Source: an uncultured Pelagibacteraceae bacterium (GTDB lineage: Bacteria > Pseudomonadota > Alphaproteobacteria > Pelagibacterales > Pelagibacteraceae). From it: a stretch of DNA of 64,000 nt. Both the position numbers and the translations under genes were made by a program. The notes under the pieces were generated by a model that ran no database searches, was not told the DNA's origin, and worked only from the letters and a program-made list of their open reading frames with translations. The stretch is taken from the NCBI GenBank assembly GCA_902557385.1, contig CACDZF010000001.1, forward strand, positions 124,001 to 188,000. The letters are read 5' to 3'. Positions 9,588 to 17,537 of the stretch are shown here, piece by piece. The stretch's first letter is position 1, and every line of letters starts with the position of its first letter.

Positions 9588-10613
9588 GTGAAAAAAAAAA
9601 TTATTGTTACAGGTGGACTTGGTTTTATAGGCAGTAATCTTATCAACTTACTTCTTAAAAATAATTACAATATTATAAATTTAGATAAAATTTCTTATTC
9701 ATCCAATTTCTACAATACGAAAGAATTTAAGAAAAATAAGAAATATAAATTTATTAGATGTGATTTAAACAATAAAAAAAAATTACAAAAAATTTTCAAT
9801 TTTTTTAAACCCTCTGCAATTTTTAATTTAGCAGCAGAAACACATGTGGATAGATCAATTGATGGACCAGAAAATTTTATAAAAAGTAATATTTTAGGCG
9901 TATATAATCTTTTAGAGGTATTTAAAAAATATTCTAAAAAATATTCTTATGCAAAACTAATTCATATCTCCACTGATGAGGTTTATGGAGATATTTTAAG
10001 CGGTAGAGCTGACGAAAATTTTCCTTATAAACCAAGTTCTCCATATGCTGCTAGCAAAGCTTCATCGGATCACTTAGTTTACTCTTATGTTAGAACGTAT
10101 AAAATACCTGCTATTATAACTAATTGTTCGAATAATTACGGACCAAAACAACATCCTGAAAAGTTAATACCAAAATTGATATACAACATAATAAAAAACA
10201 AAAAATTGCCAATTTATGGGAAAGGTTTAAACTCGAGAGAATGGATATATGTTGAAGATCACTGCCAGGCTTTAATTAAAATTCTTCAAAAAGGAAAAGT
10301 CGGAAATTTTTATAATATTGGATCAAATATTAATAAAACAAATATTCAAATTACTAAATCACTAATTACTATTGCAAAAAAAAATATTAAAATTGGAAAA
10401 AATGTAAAAATTAAATTTGTAAAAGATAGACCAGGCCATGATGTTAGATACGCACTAAATAGCAAAAAAACTATCAACGAATTGAAATGGAAACCAAAGA
10501 TTAATTTAATTAAAGGTCTTAATTTAACGTTTAAATGGTATTTAAGTAATTTACAGTATTACTCTTCATTAAAAATGAAAGAAGCAACCAAGAGAATTGG
10601 TTTAAAAAAATAG
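9588..10613 (+). CDS. dTDP-glucose 4,6-dehydratase-like (GTG start)
   Basis: VTGGLGFIGSNLI, AAETHVDRSIDGP, STDEVYGD, SPYAASKASSDHLV. Confidence 0.87.
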   Translation: MKKKIIVTGGLGFIGSNLINLLLKNNYNIINLDKISYSSNFYNTKEFKKNKKYKFIRCDLNNKKKLQKIFNFFKPSAIFNLAAETHVDRSIDGPENFIKSNILGVYNLLEVFKKYSKKYSYAKLIHISTDEVYGDILSGRADENFPYKPSSPYAASKASSDHLVYSYVRTYKIPAIITNCSNNYGPKQHPEKLIPKLIYNIIKNKKLPIYGKGLNSREWIYVEDHCQALIKILQKGKVGNFYNIGSNINKTNIQITKSLITIAKKNIKIGKNVKIKFVKDRPGHDVRYALNSKKTINELKWKPKINLIKGLNLTFKWYLSNLQYYSSLKMKEATKRIGLKK

Positions 10614-10619
10614 TTAATT

Positions 10620-10672
10620 TGGTAGCGGGAAGTGGGATCGAACAACTGACCTCGGGCTTATGAGTCCCGCGC
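10620..10672 (-). pseudogene. Partial tRNA-Met copy (3' 53 nt including CCA); candidate att site 1
   Basis: Matches 14635-14687 with one mismatch, then diverges. Confidence 0.88.
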
Positions 10673-10801
10673 CTTCACCTTTCTCTACGTTTTTATACAA
10701 TAAAACGTTAAGAAAATAATTAAAATCCTAACTCAGTGAGTCATATGTGTGTCAGAAATATTTTAATTTTAGTGTGTCAAAATATTTGATAACGTTTAGA
10801 T

Positions 10802-11476
10802 ATGAAAAAACTTTTAGGGATCTTGGTTCTGACCTTCTTGCTGGTCAGTACATCAGCACACTCACTAAGTAATTGGAAAAAGTATACTGGCCAAGGAGAA
10901 TTGAAATTATCTAAAGATACTTTCGATCTTATAGAATTTTATTTTAGCGCTGGAAAATATGGAACAATTTATAACAACCCAAAATATGAATGGGAAAGAG
11001 AAATGATAAAAAGTGTGTGGAAACCAGCGTTTATGATTATTTCTAGAAATGGAAAAGGTAGATTTTGGTATTACGAACCTATTGGTAGTGAAATTGATAC
11101 TACGCCAAATTATCTTACAAGAGCAAGAAACAAATGTACAAAACAAGGACACGGTGAATGTTTTCTTTTTGCACTTAAAGATAAAATAGTTTGGCAAAAT
11201 GGAATAAATCCAAAAAAAGGAACTAGAATTAAAAAAAAAGATGCAAAAAATGGAATGGTATTAACAAAACTAACTGAACTAGGTTTTTATGATGGTGGTA
11301 TTACAAAAACAAAAAAAATTGAAAAAAAGAAACCAAAGATAAAAAAAAAAGCAAAAAAAGATACAGTTTCAACGTCAGATTTAGCTAAAGAGCTTAGAGA
11401 ATTAAAAAAACTTTACGATGAAGGAATTTTAACAAAAGAAGAATTTAGCAAAGCAAAAGAAAAGTTATTAAATTAA
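10802..11476 (+). CDS. Secreted protein with Cys-containing domain and C-terminal SHOCT-like tail
   Basis: Signal peptide MKKLLGILVLTFLLVSTSAHS; tail LAKELRELKKLYDEGILTKEEFSKAKEKLLN. Confidence 0.75.
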   Translation: MKKLLGILVLTFLLVSTSAHSLSNWKKYTGQGELKLSKDTFDLIEFYFSAGKYGTIYNNPKYEWEREMIKSVWKPAFMIISRNGKGRFWYYEPIGSEIDTTPNYLTRARNKCTKQGHGECFLFALKDKIVWQNGINPKKGTRIKKKDAKNGMVLTKLTELGFYDGGITKTKKIEKKKPKIKKKAKKDTVSTSDLAKELRELKKLYDEGILTKEEFSKAKEKLLN

Positions 11477-11482
11477 GTAAAA

Positions 11483-12436
11483 ATGAAAAAAATCTTAGCA
11501 ACTCTTCTTTTTTTATATCTAATATTTTTTAACTACAGTTTTGCAGATACCCAGCTTTCTTGGAACAAAAAATACCAAGGTGATATAAAAATATTAGGAG
11601 TTAATCTAAGCCTTCCAGAAGGACAGTGGCTGCTGATAGCGACAGACGGATATTTTATTAAAGGAATAGAATACAAAGAGGCTAATTTTGTTCGTGAAGA
11701 AGAAAATGTTTTAAAAGATATAGTTGAGCTTGCAGTATTTAAAACTGGCGGGCAATTTACTTATTGGATTGACTTATTTGCTTCAAAAACTTTTTTTAAA
11801 AATAGACACGATGGATGTTATGAAAAACCCGAATATTATTTATTAAAAGCTTGGGTACATAAACCATCATTCAATTGTTTTATAGTAAGGCATATAGATC
11901 CATGGAAAGAATTATATAACCCAGATAATCACCTGCCTGCCGAAGGGATTGTTTTACCTTTAGATCGTAGTTGGGTGAGAAATTGGGTGGAAGATTATCA
12001 AATTGAAATTCCTAAAGTAATGCTTTCAGATTGGCATTGGTTTTATGCAAAAAGTACAGGCATAACAATAAGTTCAATAATGCACTCAATAAACCCAGAA
12101 TTACATGGTGCAAAAAAAACAAAATTTAAAGGGGAGATGGAGTCCGAATATCATAAATTTAATATCGACAAATATCCTGAAGCTAAAAAATTTATGGAAA
12201 CCTTTATAAAACAATCAGCAAACCGACATATAAAATTTGAAGAAAGTGTTAAAGCTAAAAGAAAACATAAATTAGATTTAAGTGAATGGAATATAAGTGG
12301 AAATAAACAAAATAAGAAAAAAACAAAGAAGCATTCAAACTTAACAGAAGATCTTAAAGAGTTGAAAAAACTTTATGACGAAGGAATTTTAACAAAAGAA
12401 GAATTTACTAAAGCTAAAAAGAAATTACTAGATTAA
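11483..12436 (+). CDS. Secreted protein with SHOCT-like tail
   Basis: Signal peptide ...YSFADT; tail LTEDLKELKKLYDEGILTKEEFTKAKKKLLD. Confidence 0.75.
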   Translation: MKKILATLLFLYLIFFNYSFADTQLSWNKKYQGDIKILGVNLSLPEGQWLLIATDGYFIKGIEYKEANFVREEENVLKDIVELAVFKTGGQFTYWIDLFASKTFFKNRHDGCYEKPEYYLLKAWVHKPSFNCFIVRHIDPWKELYNPDNHLPAEGIVLPLDRSWVRNWVEDYQIEIPKVMLSDWHWFYAKSTGITISSIMHSINPELHGAKKTKFKGEMESEYHKFNIDKYPEAKKFMETFIKQSANRHIKFEESVKAKRKHKLDLSEWNISGNKQNKKKTKKHSNLTEDLKELKKLYDEGILTKEEFTKAKKKLLD

Positions 12437-12442
12437 ATATAC

Positions 12443-13123
12443 ATGAAAAAACTTTTAGGGATCGTGGTTCTGGGTTTGTTGTTAAGTGGCAATGCTTATA
12501 CTGCTAATGAGGGTTCAGGTCCTATTGAATTTCCACCAAAATTTGAAAAAAGATTTAAAGACTACCTTGGACATGTAGCAAATAAAAAACAATATAAATT
12601 TGCATTTGCATTTCACCCAGATGGAGCGAATGATTGGCAAGCAATCAAAGGTGGATCAAGTTCTCTTAAAGTTGCAGAAAAAAAAGCGATTAAAGCATGT
12701 AATAAGAAAGCAAAAAAAAAAGGATGTAAGATTTTTGCAAGAGGTGAAAAAATTGTTTGGAATTCAGATACTATCCCAAGTACTCTTTACACATTAATAG
12801 AAGCATCTGGAGCTTTTGATTATATAGACTGGAAAGATATTTCGATAGAAATAGGTGAAGGACCTATTACCTTAAGCAAAGATGCAACAAAAAAATTTGC
12901 AGAATATTTAGAAATTTACGAAAATAATAAAAACAACAAAGGTTGGAGTATTTATTTTGCAGTTTCAGCAGATGGTAAAAACTCTGGTGATATGGCAGCA
13001 TCTTCTTCTAGTGAAAAAAATATTGAAATGGTTAAAGCAATGGCGATAGCTGAATGCATGTCAAATAATAAAAAAAATAAATGCTATCTATATGCAATTA
13101 ATGATAAAGTAGTTTGGAAATAA
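12443..13123 (+). CDS. Secreted protein with two tandem copies of a Cys-containing domain
   Basis: Two repeats: GSGPIEFPP..F..YL....CKIFARGEKIVWN and GEGPITLSKDATKKFAEYL....CYLYAINDKVVWK. Confidence 0.72.
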   Translation: MKKLLGIVVLGLLLSGNAYTANEGSGPIEFPPKFEKRFKDYLGHVANKKQYKFAFAFHPDGANDWQAIKGGSSSLKVAEKKAIKACNKKAKKKGCKIFARGEKIVWNSDTIPSTLYTLIEASGAFDYIDWKDISIEIGEGPITLSKDATKKFAEYLEIYENNKNNKGWSIYFAVSADGKNSGDMAASSSSEKNIEMVKAMAIAECMSNNKKNKCYLYAINDKVVWK

Positions 13124-13204
13124 TGTTTAATTAAGAATTGATTCTTCATTTGTAATCAATTTTAAGTTTGACCGCACTATGACTGCAATGATAGGGTTTT
13201 AGAA

Positions 13205-13732
13205 ATGAAAAAACTTTTAGTGATAGTGGTTCTTTGCTTAACTTTAAATAGTTGTGCTAGCACTATGTCAGGTAATTCACAACCCGTGACCATTTCTTCA
13301 AATGTAAATGGTGCAAGCTGTATTTTAACAAATGAAAAAGGATCCTGGTCTTTACAAACTCCTGGAAGTGCAGTTGTGACCAATTCAAGAGAAAATCTCT
13401 CTGTTAGATGTGAAAAAAATGGTTATGAAAGTGCTGTCGTCAGTGTTCCATCAACACACAAAGACTCTGCCACTTGGGGCAATGTAGTTTTAGGGGGAGG
13501 CATAGGTTATATTTGGGATAGAAAAACTGGAGCAGCCTTCATATATCCGTCTACTATCAATTTAACATTAGTTAAATCTGAAACAACGCAAACTAATTCT
13601 GATAACAACACAAAAGTTAATTTAAGCGGTCAAACAACAGCTGAACAATTAAAACAATTAAGTTTATTATATAAAGACGGTGTTTTAACAAAAGAAGAAT
13701 TTGAAAAAGCCAAAAAGAAACTATTAAATTAA
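13205..13732 (+). CDS. Lipoprotein with PEGA-like domain and SHOCT-like tail
   Basis: Lipobox LNSC; tail AEQLKQLSLLYKDGVLTKEEFEKAKKKLLN. Confidence 0.75.
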   Translation: MKKLLVIVVLCLTLNSCASTMSGNSQPVTISSNVNGASCILTNEKGSWSLQTPGSAVVTNSRENLSVRCEKNGYESAVVSVPSTHKDSATWGNVVLGGGIGYIWDRKTGAAFIYPSTINLTLVKSETTQTNSDNNTKVNLSGQTTAEQLKQLSLLYKDGVLTKEEFEKAKKKLLN

Positions 13733-13736
13733 TAAC

Positions 13737-13788
13737 TTCCCGAGTTCTCAAAATTCAGTTTCTGAGTGTGTCACACGTGTGTCAAGAA
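13737..13788. repeat. 52-bp direct repeat, copy 1
   Basis: ttcccgagttctcaaaattcagtttctgagtgtgtcacacgtgtgtcaagaa; one mismatch to 15689-15740. Confidence 0.93.
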
Positions 13789-13807
13789 TTGACTAAACGT
13801 TAAATTT

Positions 13808-13860
13808 TGGTAGCGGTAAGTGGGATCGAACCACTGACCTCGGGCTTATGAGTCCCGCGC
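13808..13860 (-). pseudogene. Partial tRNA-Met copy (3' 53 nt including CCA); candidate att site 2
   Basis: Matches 14635-14687 with one mismatch and stops at the same base as the 10620 copy. Confidence 0.88.
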
Positions 13861-13990
13861 CATTTATTTTTTAAAAGCAATTGCTTAACTTTTCAATCTA
13901 ATATTTTTAATTTTTGCTAAGTGGTTGGAGCATATGTGGAGCAAGATTTAAAGATTCCTCGGGAATGCTTTGAAGAAGTCCCATGGGTTA

Positions 13991-14578
13991 TTATTTTTCT
14001 TCCATTTCAATTATAATAAAAGGTACCCATCCTCCTTTTTTAGGAAATTTTTTCGCGTTATAACTTTTAGTATCATGGTATTTTTTTGAGTGTAATTTTT
14101 CTGAAGAGATTTTATGAGTTGCGTAAGTAACTGGTTCTTTAATAAATTTACCAACTTTGCCAATAACTTTGATACTTCCTTCAATAGCAAGAGCTCCTAT
14201 ATTTAAAATCGTGTTCGTTGGATCGCTTATTATTGCATCAAAAATACCTTGAATGACAAGTTCTTCTGTGTCAACTATTCCAATTTCATAATCTGCCATA
14301 TTTGAAATTAAACTTTCTTTTGATCTAGCCCGCAAAGATAGTTCTTTTGTTTTGTAACCATCTTTTTTACAAATTACTTTTAAATTGTCTTTTGAAATTT
14401 TTAATTTAACTATACCTGGAGTGGTTACGTTCCATTTGCCTTTATTATTTTTAAAATTACATTCAGCTCCTTCAGGTTTGGTAACTATTGGCAAATTTTC
14501 TTTGCCAAAAATTAAACCTGCATAACTAACATTGCACCAAAGTATTCCCGTGACCAAAAACATAATTAGCTTACGCAT
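13991..14578 (-). CDS. Secreted protein with domain homologous to that of the 13205 lipoprotein
   Basis: LPIVTKPEGAECNFKNNKGKWNVTTPGIVKLKISKDNLKVICKKDGYKTKELSL vs PVTISSNVNGASCILTNEKGSWSLQTPG....ENLSVRCEKNGYESAVVSV. Confidence 0.7.
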   Translation of the reverse strand: MRKLIMFLVTGILWCNVSYAGLIFGKENLPIVTKPEGAECNFKNNKGKWNVTTPGIVKLKISKDNLKVICKKDGYKTKELSLRARSKESLISNMADYEIGIVDTEELVIQGIFDAIISDPTNTILNIGALAIEGSIKVIGKVGKFIKEPVTYATHKISSEKLHSKKYHDTKSYNAKKFPKKGGWVPFIIIEMEEK

Positions 14579-14634
14579 AAAAGTACTTTACCATTGGAGC
14601 ACCAGTGGAGCAATAATTTGGAAACCTTCTAGAA

Positions 14635-14711
14635 TGGTAGCGGGAAGTGGGATCGAACCACTGACCTCGGGCTTATGAGTCCCGCGCTCTAACCAACTGA
14701 GCTACCCCGCC
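14635..14711 (-). tRNA. tRNA-Met (anticodon CAT), CCA encoded
   Basis: GGCGGGGTAGCTCAGTTGGTTAGAGCGCGGGACTCATAAGCCCGAGGTCAGTGGTTCGATCCCACTTCCCGCTACCA folds as a cloverleaf. Confidence 0.92.
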
Positions 14712-14852
14712 ATTAATTTTGTATTGATATATAATACTTTTAATTTTTTAAGCAATCAAGAATTGTCTAATTTCCCTTTTTATTGTGTCATATGTGAGTC
14801 AAGAACATGTGTATTTTTAGTGAGTCAAGATTTATAATAACGAATAGAAATT

Positions 14853-15671
14853 ATGAAAAAACTTTTAGGGATCGTGGTTTTAGGTTTGTTGTTAAGCACC
14901 AATGTGCATTCAGGCAGCACTACTGGATCTGGAGATTTAAAATTATCAAGAGGAGTTCTAAGTGGCTTTATTAAATATTTAGATTTTAATGCAATTCACA
15001 ACAAAACTTTAGGCGCCCATCAACGAGGAACACCTGGCATGTTTTCAGTTAGTCAAACAGGTTCTGTATATGGATATTCATATTGCCCAATAGGTGAACA
15101 GTGTAGACCAAGCCCCAGTGTTTCCTTGAATTCATGCAGAGAAAGAACCGATGAAAATTGTTATATATTTGCAAGAGGAAGAAAAATAGTTTGGAATAAA
15201 GTTAATTATAAAATTTCAAGAAAAGCTACCAGTTCTGAGATCGAAAGAATATTAGAGGAACTAGGATTTTATGGGAACACAACAACTACTAAAAAAATAG
15301 AAAAAAAAGAACCTAAAAAAGTAGAGAAGAAAAAAGAAAAACCTAAAAAGGTTGTAAAGAAGTATGAACTTAAAGGTGAAAGATCTATAGCATTAAGTTG
15401 GGAAGGTTATGAGGATTTAATTGCGGGCACAGTAGAATTTGATGAAACAGATTATAGAGGAACTTTAAATTTACCATTACCTAATAACGATGGAACTTGT
15501 GATGGCACTTACTCATTACAAGAAGGTGGAAAAGGCACTTGGCAGATTGCATGCACAAACAATATGGGAGCAGCAGGAACTCTTAAATGGATTAAAGATG
15601 GCGGTGTTACTGGAACTGGTAGAGACCATAATGATAAAAAAGTTAAATTTACAGTTTCAAAAAAAAGCTAA
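14853..15671 (+). CDS. Secreted protein: Cys-containing domain, basic linker and C-terminal beta-rich domain
   Basis: Signal peptide MKKLLGIVVLGLLLSTNVHS; CYIFARGRKIVWN; GTCDGTYSLQEGGKGTWQIACTNNMGAAGTLK. Confidence 0.72.
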   Translation: MKKLLGIVVLGLLLSTNVHSGSTTGSGDLKLSRGVLSGFIKYLDFNAIHNKTLGAHQRGTPGMFSVSQTGSVYGYSYCPIGEQCRPSPSVSLNSCRERTDENCYIFARGRKIVWNKVNYKISRKATSSEIERILEELGFYGNTTTTKKIEKKEPKKVEKKKEKPKKVVKKYELKGERSIALSWEGYEDLIAGTVEFDETDYRGTLNLPLPNNDGTCDGTYSLQEGGKGTWQIACTNNMGAAGTLKWIKDGGVTGTGRDHNDKKVKFTVSKKS

Positions 15672-15688
15672 AAAGAAATTCTAATTGT

Positions 15689-15740
15689 TTCCCGAGTTCT
15701 CAAAATTCCGTTTCTGAGTGTGTCACACGTGTGTCAAGAA
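15689..15740. repeat. 52-bp direct repeat, copy 2
   Basis: One mismatch to 13737-13788. Confidence 0.93.
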
Positions 15741-15781
15741 AGGATTGAAGTTGCGATAAGGTACATAGAAAGCGGATAACT

Positions 15782-15837
15782 AACCACTGACCTCGGGCTT
15801 ATGAGTCCCGCGCTCTAACCAACTGAGCTACCCCGCC
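15782..15837 (-). pseudogene. tRNA-Met pseudogene (5' 56 nt intact, 3' end degenerate)
   Basis: Identical to 14656-14711; the 3' 21 nt are replaced by agcggataact-type degenerate sequence. Confidence 0.85.
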
Positions 15838-15842
15838 ATACT

Positions 15843-16526
15843 TTATGAATGTTTTATAAACTTTTTTATAGAAGGTGTAAAATATTTTGTTTTAAATTTT
15901 AAGAATATATTTGTTTTTTTTTGAAACATAAGATCATAGCCATTTATATCAAACCCAGATCCTTTAAATGAATAACCAGAGTCTGCTAGTTTATTAATTA
16001 GTTTTTTTCTTTTTAATTTATCTAGATGTAAAAATTCAATGGAAATATTTTGAATATTTAATTTTCCTAAATCTAAACTCATAATTAAATCATAATCCAT
16101 TCCTTCAGCATCTATGGCAAAATACTCTATAATTTCATCTTTTGCTTCTTCTAATAAAAAATTAGATATTTTTTTTGATTTAATTGAAATCTTTTTTATC
16201 TCACTGTTTGGATAATGTTTTTGAACATGACTTTTAAAATGTGATGTTGCTTGATAGGAAGGTTGATCATCAGGAGTATAAAAAAGATCAATTTTATCTC
16301 CCTCAAAGTTATCGTGTACGATTGCTAAATTAAATATTTTAATATTTTTAAAATTTTTCCAACTTTTGTTCAATTTTTCAATATTCATAGGGTTGGCTTC
16401 TACAACCAAAATTTTATCCTTATCGTTAATATTTTTGTTTTTTACAAAATTAGTAAAGCCATCTTCGTAGTTTGTGCTTTTATCTTGATCTCCTACTCCA
16501 GCACCAATTTGTATATATAAAGACAT
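15843..16526 (-). CDS. FkbM-family methyltransferase
   Basis: IQIGAGVGDQDKS...ILVVEANPMNIEKL...FAIDAEGMDYDLIMSLDL. Confidence 0.8.
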   Translation of the reverse strand: MSLYIQIGAGVGDQDKSTNYEDGFTNFVKNKNINDKDKILVVEANPMNIEKLNKSWKNFKNIKIFNLAIVHDNFEGDKIDLFYTPDDQPSYQATSHFKSHVQKHYPNSEIKKISIKSKKISNFLLEEAKDEIIEYFAIDAEGMDYDLIMSLDLGKLNIQNISIEFLHLDKLKRKKLINKLADSGYSFKGSGFDINGYDLMFQKKTNIFLKFKTKYFTPSIKKFIKHS

Positions 16527-17534
16527 TTAATTTAATTCTTTTAAAATTTTTTTAGCCAAAACTTCTGTTGTTAATTTTTCTTTGGTATAATTCAAAAGAT
16601 TATTTTTAATCTCAAATACATCAGTATTTTTTTTTAAAAAATTACTTATATTTAATTTTGAACCAAATTTATATTTTAAATAATCAATAATAATTGTTTT
16701 TTTTTGAAATTTTTTAATAAAAATTTTAAATGGATTTTCTGAGTTAAAAATGTATTGAAATCTATTTTTAATTTCAATTAATCTTTGTTTTGGCATATCT
16801 TCCATAATTTTCTTTGGGCAACTTTCAATATCTAAAAATAGAGGAATACAACCATTCATTAATATTTCGTAATGTCTCATGCAATCCCATCCAGTTTTTT
16901 TATATGTTATTGCAAAAATACTTTTTTGGTACATTTTATAATATTCATCTTCAGTATCATATATATATGTTTTGCTCCTGCCTGGAATTAACGGTGCTAT
17001 TAAATCAGCTGGTTCATTATCAACAGATTTTAAAATTTTTGATTTTGGGACCGCAAAACTAATTGATTTAACACTCGCTATATTTTCTTGAAGCTCTCTT
17101 TTAAAATATACTCCGTGTTTAAGGTAATTTTTATCAATTAGTGTGTCGTCGTGTCCATCTATAAAGATTATTTTGCTTTTTGAGTTTATGGCTTGATCAA
17201 AAAATAAATTAGATCTTCTAATTGAACCATAAACAATAAGATCAAAGTAATTAGATTTTATTTTATTTTCTATGTCGCTTCTGTCAATCTTGTCAAAATC
17301 GTTTAAAATATTTGTATAAGTAAAGCCTTTGCCAAATATAATATTTTTATCTAGTTTTCTTTTAAGTGCTTCATCCTTATACAGTTGCCAACTTCCTGGG
17401 TAATCTATCACATCCGCTCCATATAGTTCTCTAAAACCATGCAATGTTAAATCGCACATATAATCCGCAAATTTGTAGAAATTTGGTTTTTTTTTTTCGT
17501 CGTCTTTATGAAATGTTATAAATAATATCTTCAT
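16527..17534 (-). CDS. Glycosyltransferase-like protein
   Basis: Exostosin/GT1-like DCMRHYEILMNGCIPLFLDIESCP. Confidence 0.65.
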   Translation of the reverse strand: MKILFITFHKDDEKKKPNFYKFADYMCDLTLHGFRELYGADVIDYPGSWQLYKDEALKRKLDKNIIFGKGFTYTNILNDFDKIDRSDIENKIKSNYFDLIVYGSIRRSNLFFDQAINSKSKIIFIDGHDDTLIDKNYLKHGVYFKRELQENIASVKSISFAVPKSKILKSVDNEPADLIAPLIPGRSKTYIYDTEDEYYKMYQKSIFAITYKKTGWDCMRHYEILMNGCIPLFLDIESCPKKIMEDMPKQRLIEIKNRFQYIFNSENPFKIFIKKFQKKTIIIDYLKYKFGSKLNISNFLKKNTDVFEIKNNLLNYTKEKLTTEVLAKKILKELN

Positions 17535-17537
17535 TTA

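Noticed and set aside
12600-12797. 65-aa out-of-frame ORF within the 12443 gene
   Set aside because: Alternative-frame artefact in A-rich coding sequence.
10620-15837. CRISPR array as explanation for the repeated segments in the island
   Set aside because: Repeats are tRNA fragments and spaced motif pairs kilobases apart, with genes between; no regular repeat-spacer units and no cas genes.
10620-15837. Toxin-antitoxin or defence island
   Set aside because: No recognisable toxin, nuclease, restriction or NTPase domains; cargo is exported proteins.
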